A stretch of 64,000 nt of DNA from positions 1,269,183 through 1,333,182 of the forward strand of contig QCWG01000001.1 of NCBI GenBank assembly GCA_003149575.1, read 5' to 3'. Below, one piece after another: positions 47,115-57,700 of this stretch. Both the position numbers and the translations under genes were made by a program. The stretch is from Altererythrobacter sp. XM-24bin4. Lineage in GTDB: Bacteria; Pseudomonadota; Alphaproteobacteria; Sphingomonadales; Sphingomonadaceae. The notes under the pieces are model-generated. The model was given only the letters and a program-made list of their open reading frames with translations, was not told where the DNA came from and did not search any database. Each line of letters opens with the position of its first letter. Position 1 is the first letter of the stretch.

Positions 47115-47729
47115 ATGCACGAAAACAAACTTGGTGCCCGTAAATTTATCGTCGGTGTTGACGAAGCCGGACGAGGGCCATTGGCTGGGCCGGTGGTAGC
47201 TGCAGCAGTAGTGCTTGGCGAGGGCTATCCGCAAGGTCTGGACGATTCCAAGAAACTTTCGGCTAAACGGCGTGCTACTCTCGACGAACAGATCCGCGCC
47301 AGCTGCATATGGGGGCTGGGTGTGGTCGACTCGCACGAAATCGACCAGATCAACATCCTTCAGGCAACCATGCGAGCCATGACGCTGGCCGTGTGCGAAC
47401 TGGTCGAGAAGCTTGGCCAGGAACCCGAAGCCGTGTTGATCGACGGTAACCTCTCGCCCCATGGGCGCTGTGATGAATGGCGCTGGCCCGATGCCAAGCC
47501 GATCATCGGGGGCGACGCGCTGGAGCCCGCGATCTCGGCGGCTTCGATCATCGCCAAGGAGTGGCGTGACCGGTTGATGTGCGAAGCGGCCGAGGCGCAT
47601 CCGCATTACGGGTGGGAGCGAAACAAAGGCTATGGAACCATTGAGCATATGCAAGCGTTGCGCACGCATGGACCAACACCGCTTCATCGTCAGTCTTTTG
47701 CGCCGGTTGCGCAATTGACGCTTCTTTAA
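47115..47729 (+). CDS. rnhB: Ribonuclease HII
   Basis: Cuts RNA in RNA-DNA hybrids and removes single ribonucleotides. The 204-residue protein shows the catalytic DEAGRGPLAGP, the ASIIAKEWRDRLM helix and the YGWERNKGYGT substrate loop. Three in-frame ATGs (47097, 47103, 47115) are possible starts; I list the last, closest to the first conserved residue. The earlier ones overlap the start codon of the divergent sugar dehydrogenase gene. Confidence 0.93.
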   Translation: MHENKLGARKFIVGVDEAGRGPLAGPVVAAAVVLGEGYPQGLDDSKKLSAKRRATLDEQIRASCIWGLGVVDSHEIDQINILQATMRAMTLAVCELVEKLGQEPEAVLIDGNLSPHGRCDEWRWPDAKPIIGGDALEPAISAASIIAKEWRDRLMCEAAEAHPHYGWERNKGYGTIEHMQALRTHGPTPLHRQSFAPVAQLTLL

Positions 47730-47756
47730 TCCGGCAAATAGTCTAAGCGCGCAATC

Positions 47757-48683
47757 GTGATTGAAGCGATCCTCTATAGCGCGGTTGGCCTGGTCGGCCT
47801 GGCGTTTGGCGGCGAACTGCTGGTGCGCGGTGCGGTCAGCATTGCACAGCGGCTTGGCATATCCAATCTCGTCACAGGATTGGTCATTGTCGGATTTGCC
47901 ACCTCGATGCCGGAAATGGTTGCAAGCATTCAGGCTGCGTTGGCTGGTTCACCGGGAATTGCCTGGGGCAATGTGGTCGGATCCAATCTGGCAAATACAC
48001 TGTTGATACTGGGTGCGACGGCAATGATCATGCCGATTGCACTGATTGGAACCGGGCGGCGTGATGCTGTTGTAGCTTTGATTGCGACGCTGATAATCTG
48101 GTTAATGACGTGGCTTCAAACCGGCTCGATCTGGATCGGTATCGTGCTGCTCGCTGGTATCGCCGCGTATATCTATTGGCGCTATAATCATCCGCATTCG
48201 GACGCGGGCGATGATGATGACGAGACTGAACCAACGACCACTTTGAACTGGGCGATCATGTTGTTCCTGGGCGGGTTGGGATTGCTGGTTGTCGGCGGTT
48301 CGATGCTGGTGTCCGGTGCGATCGATCTGGCGCGTATTTTCGAGGTCAGCGAGACCGCGATCGGGCTGACAGTAGTGGCAATCGGTACATCGTTGCCTGA
48401 ACTGGCGGCATCCGTTGCAGCGGCATTGCGCGGGAAGCCGGGCCTGGCGATCGGCAATGTTGTGGGCTCGAACATTTACAACATCCTGCTGATCGGCGGG
48501 GCGACCATGAGCATTGCGCCTTTCGCGATCCCCGCGGATTTGTTGACCTATGAGCTTGTCGTGCTCGCGGGCAGTGCGGTGCTGTTCTTGCTGATCGTGT
48601 CTTATGCGAAGCAGATCGGCCGCGCATTGGGCGCATTCTTGCTAGCGCTTTATGCCGGCACGATCGTGATCGCCTTTGCCTGA
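47757..48683 (+). CDS. Calcium/sodium antiporter (CaCA family)
   Basis: 308 residues, ten hydrophobic helices in two inverted halves, each with the alpha-repeat motif of the YrbG-type CaCA exchangers: GNVVGSNLANTLLILG (about 77-92) and GNVVGSNIYNILLIGG (about 234-249). An acidic cytoplasmic loop (DAGDDDDETE, about 148-157) separates them. Ejects Ca2+ in exchange for Na+. The start is GTG. It is followed by a terminator that also contains methylation sites for the next gene. Confidence 0.9.
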   Translation: MIEAILYSAVGLVGLAFGGELLVRGAVSIAQRLGISNLVTGLVIVGFATSMPEMVASIQAALAGSPGIAWGNVVGSNLANTLLILGATAMIMPIALIGTGRRDAVVALIATLIIWLMTWLQTGSIWIGIVLLAGIAAYIYWRYNHPHSDAGDDDDETEPTTTLNWAIMLFLGGLGLLVVGGSMLVSGAIDLARIFEVSETAIGLTVVAIGTSLPELAASVAAALRGKPGLAIGNVVGSNIYNILLIGGATMSIAPFAIPADLLTYELVVLAGSAVLFLLIVSYAKQIGRALGAFLLALYAGTIVIAFA

Positions 48684-48700
48684 CAAACTAATGCCGCGTT

Positions 48701-50023
<1,323 letters not shown>

Positions 50024-50067
50024 GGCCATAAGGGCGGTAGCCAGCGTCTCGCATCAAATATTCGCGA

Positions 50068-51291
50068 TTACTTTGCGGTCTGGGTCCCTGATTCTATCAG
50101 GCGACCGTACTTCCGCAACGCAGCCTGGAGGCGGTCATGCGGCAAGGCATGGGCCGTGTTGCCGTTGATGCCGGTCATCGTGCGTGCAGCAACCAACGCG
50201 TTGATCACCGCTTCCTCAGTCGCTTCGACAGTGGCACGGAATAGCGGGCCCATTAAATCATTTGGAAGGATATCGAGCCGGGCCGACTCCTCGCGGCTCC
50301 ACGCGCCCGGATTGCCTGTCGAGAACGCAATGAAAATATCTCCGGACCCGTTCGAAGCGTAAGACCCGTTTCGCGCGATTCCCATTGCTGCCCGTCTCGC
50401 CAGACGCTTCAATTGATGAGGAAGCAAGGGCGCATCAGTCGCGACAACAATGATGATGGATCCGTTCTCCTGATTGTGGTCACCATAGGTTGTTTGCAAA
50501 TCACTGATCTCGCGCCCGACAGGGGTCCCCGCCACTGCAAACGTTTCACGGATTCCATAGTTGGACTGAACCAATACCCCTACAGTGTAGTCCGTCTCGC
50601 CAATTGTGACGAGGCGCGAGGACGTGCCAATACCGCCTTTGAAACCGTGGGTAATCATGCCGGTGCCGCCGCCCACATTTCCTTCTGCGACCGGTCCGTC
50701 CGAGGCGCTATCGAGAGCCGCGAAAACGTGCTCCTTCTTTACATGGAAGCCGTTGATATCGCTCAGGTCACCGTCGTAAGTTTCAGCGACCACCGGTAAC
50801 ATCCAGAATGTGTCTTCCTCTCCCGCGAGCGGTTTGAAAAACCTTCGCTCGAAAGCCCACTCGATCGTCGCGTCGCGTACGGTGCCGACACTGTGCGTGT
50901 TAGTGATCATGACTGGTCCCTCGAGCCAGCCCGATTCCTCAACCCAGGTTGTGCCGGTCATTTCGCCGTTACCGTTCAAGGAGAACCAGCCTGCAAAAAC
51001 CGGATCATATGTTTTTCCGCGGGGTAGGATCGCGGTAACGCCCGTTCGAACCGGTCCTTGGCCAACAACCAGTTTGCCATCGCCAGAGATTAAGGTTGTG
51101 TGTCCGACCTCTATTCCCGGCACGTCAGTGATTGCGTTGTTCGGACCAGTGCGACCGTCGAAAGGCACGCCAAGGTCACGTGCGCGTGCTATGTTGAGTT
51201 TTTTCCCGTCGTCATCCGCCAAGCCTAGTGTACCGAAACCGGCCACCCCCAGTAGCAGCAATGCGCCGATTGTTTTTGAAAAAGCTCGCAT
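50068..51291 (-). CDS. P1 (DmpA-like) family aminopeptidase
   Basis: 407 residues. A signal peptide (about 1-25) is followed by a self-processing Ntn-hydrolase fold of the S58/P1 family: the stretch GGGTGMITHGFKGGIGTSSR carries the Gly-Thr/Ser cleavage point whose new N terminus is the nucleophile. Related enzymes cut D- and beta-amino-acid peptides. Here periplasmic. The opening GRTGPNNAITDVPG is the usual start of the mature part. It is convergent with ccrM. Confidence 0.88.
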   Translation of the reverse strand: MRAFSKTIGALLLLGVAGFGTLGLADDDGKKLNIARARDLGVPFDGRTGPNNAITDVPGIEVGHTTLISGDGKLVVGQGPVRTGVTAILPRGKTYDPVFAGWFSLNGNGEMTGTTWVEESGWLEGPVMITNTHSVGTVRDATIEWAFERRFFKPLAGEEDTFWMLPVVAETYDGDLSDINGFHVKKEHVFAALDSASDGPVAEGNVGGGTGMITHGFKGGIGTSSRLVTIGETDYTVGVLVQSNYGIRETFAVAGTPVGREISDLQTTYGDHNQENGSIIIVVATDAPLLPHQLKRLARRAAMGIARNGSYASNGSGDIFIAFSTGNPGAWSREESARLDILPNDLMGPLFRATVEATEEAVINALVAARTMTGINGNTAHALPHDRLQAALRKYGRLIESGTQTAK

Positions 51292-51614
51292 TGCTGTTCT
51301 CCCCCTCAGATATTCACCTGCCTATTTGGCCCTGAGGTTCGTGCTTCGTCGGTCTGGCAAACAAGTTCAATTAAAATCACTCTTAGCCGGCCGATAAGGA
51401 CGTTTAGGCCTGTCCCGGAGTGCAGCGCTTCGCGTGTATCATCCGCAAATTCGCTATCAGACACTCACCTAGCGCGATACATAGGGGCAATGCGCGCGCT
51501 TGGCCCTTTCCAATTGTCTTTGAAAACCCAATTGAAGGCCTTGAGTTTTTCTTGTCTGTGGGCAGTGTTCCATGTGCTCCATCCTATAAGACTTCCCAAG
51601 GGGAATCAGCGTAA
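51292..51614. other. Intergenic region before folP
   Basis: About 320 bases between the divergent P1 peptidase and folP genes. It must hold both promoters. I see a CAATTG pair around 51511-51533 that could form a weak hairpin, and an AAGGGGAATCA ribosome site before folP, but no box I can name. No open frame there has a ribosome site and family resemblance. Confidence 0.4.
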
Positions 51615-52730
51615 ATGACCGACCAAATCTACATCCGCCCGGTGGGCTTTGTGCCAGGGCCGCAACATGAGGAAGGCAAGGTTATCCGGTTGGCGGGCGG
51701 GATGGTCTACGCGCAACGATTTGCGGTGGTCTTGCGACAGGATGGCAAGTTCACCAGGCGCTGGGTGTGCGATACCGATACAATCGGAGAGGTGCTGGCC
51801 GGGCTGCCCGCAAGCGTCTCAGACGAAGCGCAGGCGCAACTCACCAATCTGACGCTGAAACACCCGCCGCTCAATTTGGGCGCGCGCGTCATCCGGCTCG
51901 ATCAGCCGCAAGTGATGGGCATCCTTAACGTCACGCCTGATAGCTTCAGCGATGGCGGCGAGTTCTTCGAGAAGCCAGAAGTCGGCAGCGCACATGCCTC
52001 TGCCATGCTGGAAGCGGGTGCGACAATCATTGATATTGGTGGTGAGAGCACGCGTCCGGGCGCCACCGCGACCTGGGAAGGCGACGAGAAAGAACGCGTG
52101 CTTCCTGCGATTGAATACTGCGCTGCGATGGGCGCAGCGATAAGTATCGACACGCGACGCGCGGGCGTTTTGGAGGCTGCGTTGGAAGCAGGCGCGCATA
52201 TTGCCAATGATGTGTCCGCCATGCGACACGATCCGCGCAGCATGTCAATGGCTGCGAAAGCCGGTTGCCCCGTCATCCTGATGCATGCGCCCGGCGATGG
52301 CGAAGACCTGCACAGCAAGGGCAATTATGAAAACGTTGCTTTCGATGTGTTCGACGTGTTGAAAGAACGGCGCGATGCCGCGGTGGCGGCGGGCATATCG
52401 CGCGCGAATATCGTGCTGGATCCCGGCATCGGTTTCGGCAAGTCGCTACCGGACAATCTGGCGATCATCAACGCGCTGCCGATGTATCACGCGCTTGGAC
52501 AGCCCTTGTTGCTGGGTGCTAGCCGCAAGCGCATGATCGGCGCCCTGTCGAATGAGGCAGACTCGCATAAGCGGCTTGGTGGCTCGCTCGCGCTGGCCGT
52601 CGCAGGCATGAATGCCGGCGTGCAATTGCTGCGTGTGCATGATGTGGCCGAGACGGTGCAGGCGCGCAATGTGTGGCGCGGCCTGCGCGATGCGGCGCTG
52701 ACCGATTTCGCGGAACTTCCAGATAGCTGA
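51615..52730 (+). CDS. folP: Dihydropteroate synthase
   Basis: Condenses dihydropterin pyrophosphate with p-aminobenzoate, the sulfonamide target in folate synthesis. The TIM-barrel signatures are GILNVTPDSFSDGG (about 101-114) and IDIGGESTRPGA (about 139-150), and the end has LLLGASRKRMIG. At 371 residues it is about 90 longer than E. coli FolP owing to an N-terminal region (1-95) of unknown use, which is common in sphingomonads. The preceding GGGGAATC is its ribosome site. Confidence 0.95.
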   Translation: MTDQIYIRPVGFVPGPQHEEGKVIRLAGGMVYAQRFAVVLRQDGKFTRRWVCDTDTIGEVLAGLPASVSDEAQAQLTNLTLKHPPLNLGARVIRLDQPQVMGILNVTPDSFSDGGEFFEKPEVGSAHASAMLEAGATIIDIGGESTRPGATATWEGDEKERVLPAIEYCAAMGAAISIDTRRAGVLEAALEAGAHIANDVSAMRHDPRSMSMAAKAGCPVILMHAPGDGEDLHSKGNYENVAFDVFDVLKERRDAAVAAGISRANIVLDPGIGFGKSLPDNLAIINALPMYHALGQPLLLGASRKRMIGALSNEADSHKRLGGSLALAVAGMNAGVQLLRVHDVAETVQARNVWRGLRDAALTDFAELPDS

Positions 52731-52801
52731 TGCAGTTTCTTGAATCGGTCACGGTTCGCGGGCAAGAAGTCGGCAACAATTGAAAGTGTAGGATACCTCT
52801 G

Positions 52802-53947
52802 ATGCGCAAACCCTCCCTTGCTCTCGCCGCTGTTACGATGCTTGCAGCTCCATTGGCCGCTGACCAAGGTGTTGAGCTGACGCCAGAGGATTTGCTCGCG
52901 CCATACTACGCGAAGCTGAGCCAAGAGGTGGAGCTGCCGGTTGCGCCCGCCAATGTCTCGCTCGCGCATGAGCACACGCTGACCCGGATCGCCTTCGGCA
53001 GCTGTAACCACCAGTTGCGTAGCCAACACATGTGGGGCCAGATTGCAGCGACCGACCCTGACCTTTTCCTGTTCATCGGCGACAACAATTACGGTGATCA
53101 GATGTGGGATGGTGACGCAGCACTGGCGACATTGCGCGAAGCCTATGGCGTTATGGCTGAAACACCCGAGCTGGCTGCCTTCCGCGCGCAGGTGCCGATG
53201 ATGATCACTTGGGACGATCACGATTATGGTTTCAACGACGGCGGAGCGAGCTTCGCCTATCGTGGATGGTCGGAGACGATCTTCGAGACATTCTGGGGTT
53301 CGTCTGATGAAGTAAAGTCGCGGCCCGGCATCTACGAAAGCCGGATGTTCGGCGAAGATGGCAAGGTCACGCAGATCATCACGCTCGACACGCGCTTCTT
53401 CCGCTCCGATCTGGAGACCATGCCTTATCAAAACGAGCGCCCGCCTTTGGGCCCCTATCAGCCGAGCAGTGATCCATCCAAGACCATGCTAGGCGATGCG
53501 CAGTGGCAATGGCTTGAGCAGGAACTGGCGAAACCGGCTGATCTGCGGATTGTGGTTTCCTCGATTCAGGTTCTGACGGACGCGCATGATTACGAGGCGT
53601 GGGAAAATCTGCCGCTGGAGCGTGAGAAGCTCTATGCCATGCTGGCGGCACGCGAAGACAGCGGTTTGGTGTTGCTGTCTGGCGATCGCCATGCGGGTGG
53701 GATCTACACTGATACGCCGCAGGCCGCTGGTGAGCAGTTTTGGGAACTGACCAGCTCTTCTATGAATTACTCCTTCTCTTCGACAGAGCGGAACACCGCG
53801 CGCGAGCCCGATCCCAAGCGTCTGACTGACTTCATATCGGAAGAGAATTTCGGACTGGTCGAAATCGATTGGGAGGCGAAGACATTCACCATGGGCATGC
53901 GCGGCAGCCAGGGTGAAACGCGGGTTTCACGTACGGTCGAGTGGTGA
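52802..53947 (+). CDS. PhoD-like phosphodiesterase
   Basis: 381 residues. A signal peptide (1-20, MRKPSLALAAVTMLAAPLAA) leads to a PhoD-like metallophosphoesterase. The metal ligands are in GDNNYGDQMW, TWDDHDYGFND and LLSGDRHAGG. Such enzymes free phosphate from phosphodiesters in the periplasm, with Ca2+ and Fe3+. There is a 71-base gap from folP and no Pho box that I could identify. It is convergent with the broken SDR gene. Confidence 0.9.
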   Translation: MRKPSLALAAVTMLAAPLAADQGVELTPEDLLAPYYAKLSQEVELPVAPANVSLAHEHTLTRIAFGSCNHQLRSQHMWGQIAATDPDLFLFIGDNNYGDQMWDGDAALATLREAYGVMAETPELAAFRAQVPMMITWDDHDYGFNDGGASFAYRGWSETIFETFWGSSDEVKSRPGIYESRMFGEDGKVTQIITLDTRFFRSDLETMPYQNERPPLGPYQPSSDPSKTMLGDAQWQWLEQELAKPADLRIVVSSIQVLTDAHDYEAWENLPLEREKLYAMLAAREDSGLVLLSGDRHAGGIYTDTPQAAGEQFWELTSSSMNYSFSSTERNTAREPDPKRLTDFISEENFGLVEIDWEAKTFTMGMRGSQGETRVSRTVEW

Positions 53948-53951
53948 TCGG

Positions 53952-54731
53952 TTAGCCTGGAGAAGCGGCGCTGCCTGCGAGCAAGCCGCCATCCAGTGTC
54001 AACTCGCTGCCGGTCATATAACCGCTTTCATCGCTGGCGAGAAAAACGCAGAGCTGAGCGACTTCTTCGATCGTCCCAAAACGTTTCAATGGCGTATCAG
54101 CGACCAGCGCAGCCATCTTCTCTTCGCGGTTTGGACCATCGCCGATCATCGGTTCCCAGATCGGGGTCAGGATAGCGGCGGGGTGGATCGAGTTACAACG
54201 GATCTTTCATCCTTGCTGGGCGGCATAAAGCGCAACGGATTTGCTGTGATTGCGGATCGCAGCTTTGCTGGCGGCGTATGCGGCCGCGCCAGGAATGCCG
54301 ACCAGGCCAGAGCGTGAAGACATGTTGATGATAGATCTGCTGCATTTCGCTTTCATGGCCTTGAACGCGTATCGACAGCCAAGAAACACACCATCGGTGT
54401 TGACCGCGTGGACCGCGTGCCAGTCATCGAGCGAGCAGTTTTCGGGATCGTGCGGACCGGCGCTGCTCTCAAAGCCGGTTACCCCGGCATTGTTGAACAG
54501 AACATCGATCTGCGGATAAGCATAGGCCAGCCGAGCCCATTGCGCTTTGTCACGCACGTCGAGCGCAAAGAATTCGCAGCCGATTTCTGCGGCAGCTTTT
54601 ATGCCTTCTTCTTCATCGATATCAGTCAGGATCGCGCGCGCACCTTCGCGCGCAAATGCGTCACAGGTGCCACGGTCAATGCCGCTTGCTCCGCCGGTGA
54701 CTACACAGATTTTGTCTTTGAGTTTTGCCAT
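53952..54731 (-). pseudogene. Short-chain dehydrogenase interrupted by TGA
   Basis: A complete SDR of 260 codons except for a TGA at codon 175 (54207-54209). The same frame runs on with [20 protein letters not shown] and the usual C-terminal part [14 protein letters not shown]. The cofactor loop reads TGGASGIDRG, with Asp19 in place of the third Gly of TGxxxGxG, which would by itself weaken binding of NAD(P). NNAGV and the YxxxK pair (YAASK) are intact. Two faults suggest the gene is decaying, not recoded. Confidence 0.75.
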
Positions 54732-54750
54732 GCCGCACGGGCTAGGCAAT

Positions 54751-56169
54751 TCACGCTGCGTTGTCGATGCCCAGATCTGAAAGCTTGCGATAGAGCGTCG
54801 AACGGCCAATGCCCAAGCGGCGTGCGACTTCGGTCATGCGACCGCGATAATGGCCGATTGCCAAGCGGATAACGTCTGCCTCGATCTCTTCCAGCGCGCG
54901 AAGGTTGCCGTCCTCGGTGTAAAGCATCACTCCTGCGCCGTCCTGAATACTGCTGTCGGTGTCGACCGGTTCGCCTAGCAATTCGCTGAGCTGCGGGAAG
55001 CTCTCTGCGGTCAACGTTTGCTTGTCGCAGAACACTGCTGCGCGGAACAGCACTGCCTGCAGTTGCCGCACATTGCCCGGCCAATCATAGGCTTTGAGCA
55101 GTGATAGCGCGCCATCCGAAATAGACAGGTGTCTCAGGCCTGGCTGCTCGCCAATGCGCGACAGGAAGTGGCGGGTGAGGGCGGGAATATCGCCTGCCCG
55201 CTCCCGCAATGCAGGCAATTTGATTGTTGTTTGCGCCAGTCTCTCGACGAGGTCCGTATCAAACTGGCCATTCTGTGCGAGCTGCTTCAACGGCAGATTG
55301 CCGGCGCTCAGCAAACGCACGTCGACGCGGAAACCGTGTGTCGCGCCTAGCGGGCGCACAATGCCGCTGGTCAATACTTCCAGAAGCTTGCTTTGCACTG
55401 CCTCAATGATCCGATCGATCTCGTCCAGAACCAGCGTGCCGCCATCGCATTGTTGCAGAGCGCCAATCTGACGATCGAACGCGCCGGCAAAGGCTCCTGG
55501 CTCATGTCCGAACAGGACGGACTCGACAGAAGTTGCCGGAACTCCGCCGAGGTTGATGATGCGGAATGGCGCTTTGCTACGCGGACTTGCTGCATGCATC
55601 GCGCGCATCAGCATTTCCTTGCCAGTGCCTGCCTCGCCTTCGATCAAGACATGGTTGTGACCTCGCGCAGCTTTGGCTGCCTGAGCCAGCGCAGTGCGAA
55701 ATTTTGGGGCGGTTCCGACCATGGCATCGAAATCGAGCGAGGCATTGAGCTTTTCTGCCAGCGGCTGAAGCTCGTCCTGTGCCTTTTCGCCTTCGGTTGC
55801 GCTGCGCAGCGCCTCTAGCAAGCGATCGGGCGCGACCGGCTTGATCAGATAGTCGGTTGCGCCTGCGCGCATGGCTTCGACTGCAAGCAGCGGTGAGGTG
55901 CTGGTCGTCAGCATCAGAATTGGCAGAGCGGGGCGTCTACGCTTTAATTCTTCGATCAATTGACAGGCATCGTCGCCCGGCACCCATTGGTCAAGGATGA
56001 TGGCGGCAGTTTGCATCCCGTCACGGGTGCCAAGTAATGCGATGGCAGTGTCTGAATTAGGCGCAACAATGGTGCGCCAGCCTTCGCGTGCGGCAAGCGC
56101 GCTGATCAACCGGCATTGCGCAGGCTCATCGTCGATCAGCATCAGAATGCGGCTATCGCCCGTGTCCAT
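54751..56169 (-). CDS. NtrC-family response regulator with GAFAGA loop
   Basis: 472 residues: receiver domain (phosphorylated Asp60 in IILDQWVPG, Lys110), AAA+ domain with Walker A GEAGTGKE (178-185) and Walker B LVLDEIDR (247-254), and a Fis-type helix-turn-helix (about 440-468, EVARRLGIGRSTLYRKL). The sigma-54-contact loop should be GAFTGA but here reads GAFAGA (225-230). In well-studied members Thr to Ala there destroys sigma-54 activation, so this regulator may act without sigma-54 or through a changed contact. No sensor kinase gene is adjacent. Confidence 0.85.
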   Translation of the reverse strand: MDTGDSRILMLIDDEPAQCRLISALAAREGWRTIVAPNSDTAIALLGTRDGMQTAAIILDQWVPGDDACQLIEELKRRRPALPILMLTTSTSPLLAVEAMRAGATDYLIKPVAPDRLLEALRSATEGEKAQDELQPLAEKLNASLDFDAMVGTAPKFRTALAQAAKAARGHNHVLIEGEAGTGKEMLMRAMHAASPRSKAPFRIINLGGVPATSVESVLFGHEPGAFAGAFDRQIGALQQCDGGTLVLDEIDRIIEAVQSKLLEVLTSGIVRPLGATHGFRVDVRLLSAGNLPLKQLAQNGQFDTDLVERLAQTTIKLPALRERAGDIPALTRHFLSRIGEQPGLRHLSISDGALSLLKAYDWPGNVRQLQAVLFRAAVFCDKQTLTAESFPQLSELLGEPVDTDSSIQDGAGVMLYTEDGNLRALEEIEADVIRLAIGHYRGRMTEVARRLGIGRSTLYRKLSDLGIDNAA

Positions 56170-56439
56170 TGTTCAATTTCGTCCCGCCGTGAAACAAAAC
56201 GCGAGAATAAGAGCTAGGGGTAAAGACCTTATTAATGCTATCGTATCTCAAATTGGATAAAGCCCGGCTTTATAGGTCGTTGCCCTAATAAGTGATCGAG
56301 TGTAGCGTTGCTGTATTTTGAGGGCTGAGAGTAGTGAGGGGCTTGAGCTTGGTTCGATGCTTCGATACGGAACGGATCATTCAACAAACGGGGCAAATCC
56401 CCGCATTGTAAGCAAACCTCTGAAAAAGGATCAAACTTG

Positions 56440-56562
56440 ATGGCTTCGCATGACATGAAATCAGTCAATAAGACCTACGGCGGGTTCATTTCCTTGCTTA
56501 AATGGTCGATTCCGATCATTGCAGTGATCACTTTGTTCGTAATCATGCTGATTGCCGAATAA
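56440..56562 (+). CDS. aa3-type cytochrome c oxidase subunit IV-like peptide
   Basis: Only 40 residues: MASHDMKSVNKTYGGF, then one hydrophobic helix (about 18-38), ending AE. This is the pattern of the bacterial aa3-oxidase subunit IV (COX4_pro_2) family, whose members carry a short charged head, a conserved TYxGFI and one helix. AAGGA precedes the ATG at a good distance. It ends just before pntAA and is probably its first cistron, as in other alphaproteobacteria. It may belong to the oxidase complex in the membrane. Confidence 0.8.
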   Translation: MASHDMKSVNKTYGGFISLLKWSIPIIAVITLFVIMLIAE

Positions 56563-56566
56563 GCTT

Positions 56567-57700
56567 GTGGCATTGCGCATCGCGGTATTGAAGGAACGCG
56601 CAGCCGGAGAGCGGCGCGTGGCGATCACGCCTGAGACAGTCAAGAAATTCGCCGGTTTTGGCGCAGAGCTCGCTGTCGAAAGCGGCGCAGGCGACACCGC
56701 CTCTATCAGTGATGCAGACTATGCCGAGGCTGGCGCGAGTGTGGGCTCGGCTGCGGACACGGTCAAAGGCGCGGATATCGTGCTGGGCGTGCAGGCTCCG
56801 GATCTAGAACTGCTCAATGGCGCCAAGCCAGGCGCATGGGTGGCGGCGACTTTCGATCCATTTGGTGCAAGAGACCGTGTCGAGGCCTATGCGAAGGCTG
56901 GGCTCGAAGCGCTTTCCATGGAATTCATGCCGCGCATTACGCGTGCGCAGAGCATGGATGTGCTTTCCAGCCAATCGAACCTTTCCGGCTACAAAGCTGT
57001 GATCGCTGCGGCCAACCAATATGGCCGCGCATTCCCGATGATGATGACTGCTGCGGGTACGGTGCAGGCTGCACGCGTCTTTATCATGGGCGTGGGCGTT
57101 GCCGGGCTTCAGGCGATTGCTACGGCCAAGCGCTTGGGTGCGCAAGTCTCTGCTACTGACGTACGTAGCGCTACCAAGGAACAGATCCAGTCGCTGGGCG
57201 CGAAGCCGATTTTCGTTGAAAGCGTCGAGGGGATCGAAGGTGAAGGTGCGGGCGGTTATGCGTCCGAGATGAGCGAGGAATACCAGAAGGCGCAAGCCGA
57301 ACTGGTGTCCGGCCATATCGCCAAACAGGATATTGTGATCACAACGGCGCTGATCCCGGGCCGCGCAGCGCCGCGACTGATCAGAGACGAGCAGATCAAG
57401 AGCATGAAGCCGGGCAGTGTGATCTTCGACTTGGCTGTCGCTCAAGGCGGCAATGTCGAAGGCTCCAAGCCCGACAAACTGGTGGTGCGCCACGGTGTCA
57501 CTATCATGGGCTATTCGAATACGCCCGCACATCTCGCGCCCGACACCTCGGCGCTGTTTGCACGCAATCTGTTCAATTTCCTCAGCGCGTTCTGGGATAA
57601 GGAAGCGGGCAAACCGGTGCTTGACGAGGAAATCGGCGATGCCGTGCGCCTGACGCAAGGCGGCGAGGTTGTGAATAAGAGACTGAAGGAGAACGGATAA
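56567..57700 (+). CDS. pntAA: Proton-translocating transhydrogenase, alpha subunit part 1
   Basis: 377 residues, NAD(H)-binding domain I of the three-subunit transhydrogenase, cytoplasmic side. It begins with the family sequence LRIAVLKERAAGERRVAITPE and has the dinucleotide loop GVGVAGLQAIATAKRLGA (about 171-188). The start is uncertain: GTG 56567 or TTG 56573 are likely, since homologues begin there. It shares its last base with the next gene's ATG (TAATG). Makes NADPH from NADH with the proton gradient. Confidence 0.94.
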   Translation: MALRIAVLKERAAGERRVAITPETVKKFAGFGAELAVESGAGDTASISDADYAEAGASVGSAADTVKGADIVLGVQAPDLELLNGAKPGAWVAATFDPFGARDRVEAYAKAGLEALSMEFMPRITRAQSMDVLSSQSNLSGYKAVIAAANQYGRAFPMMMTAAGTVQAARVFIMGVGVAGLQAIATAKRLGAQVSATDVRSATKEQIQSLGAKPIFVESVEGIEGEGAGGYASEMSEEYQKAQAELVSGHIAKQDIVITTALIPGRAAPRLIRDEQIKSMKPGSVIFDLAVAQGGNVEGSKPDKLVVRHGVTIMGYSNTPAHLAPDTSALFARNLFNFLSAFWDKEAGKPVLDEEIGDAVRLTQGGEVVNKRLKENG

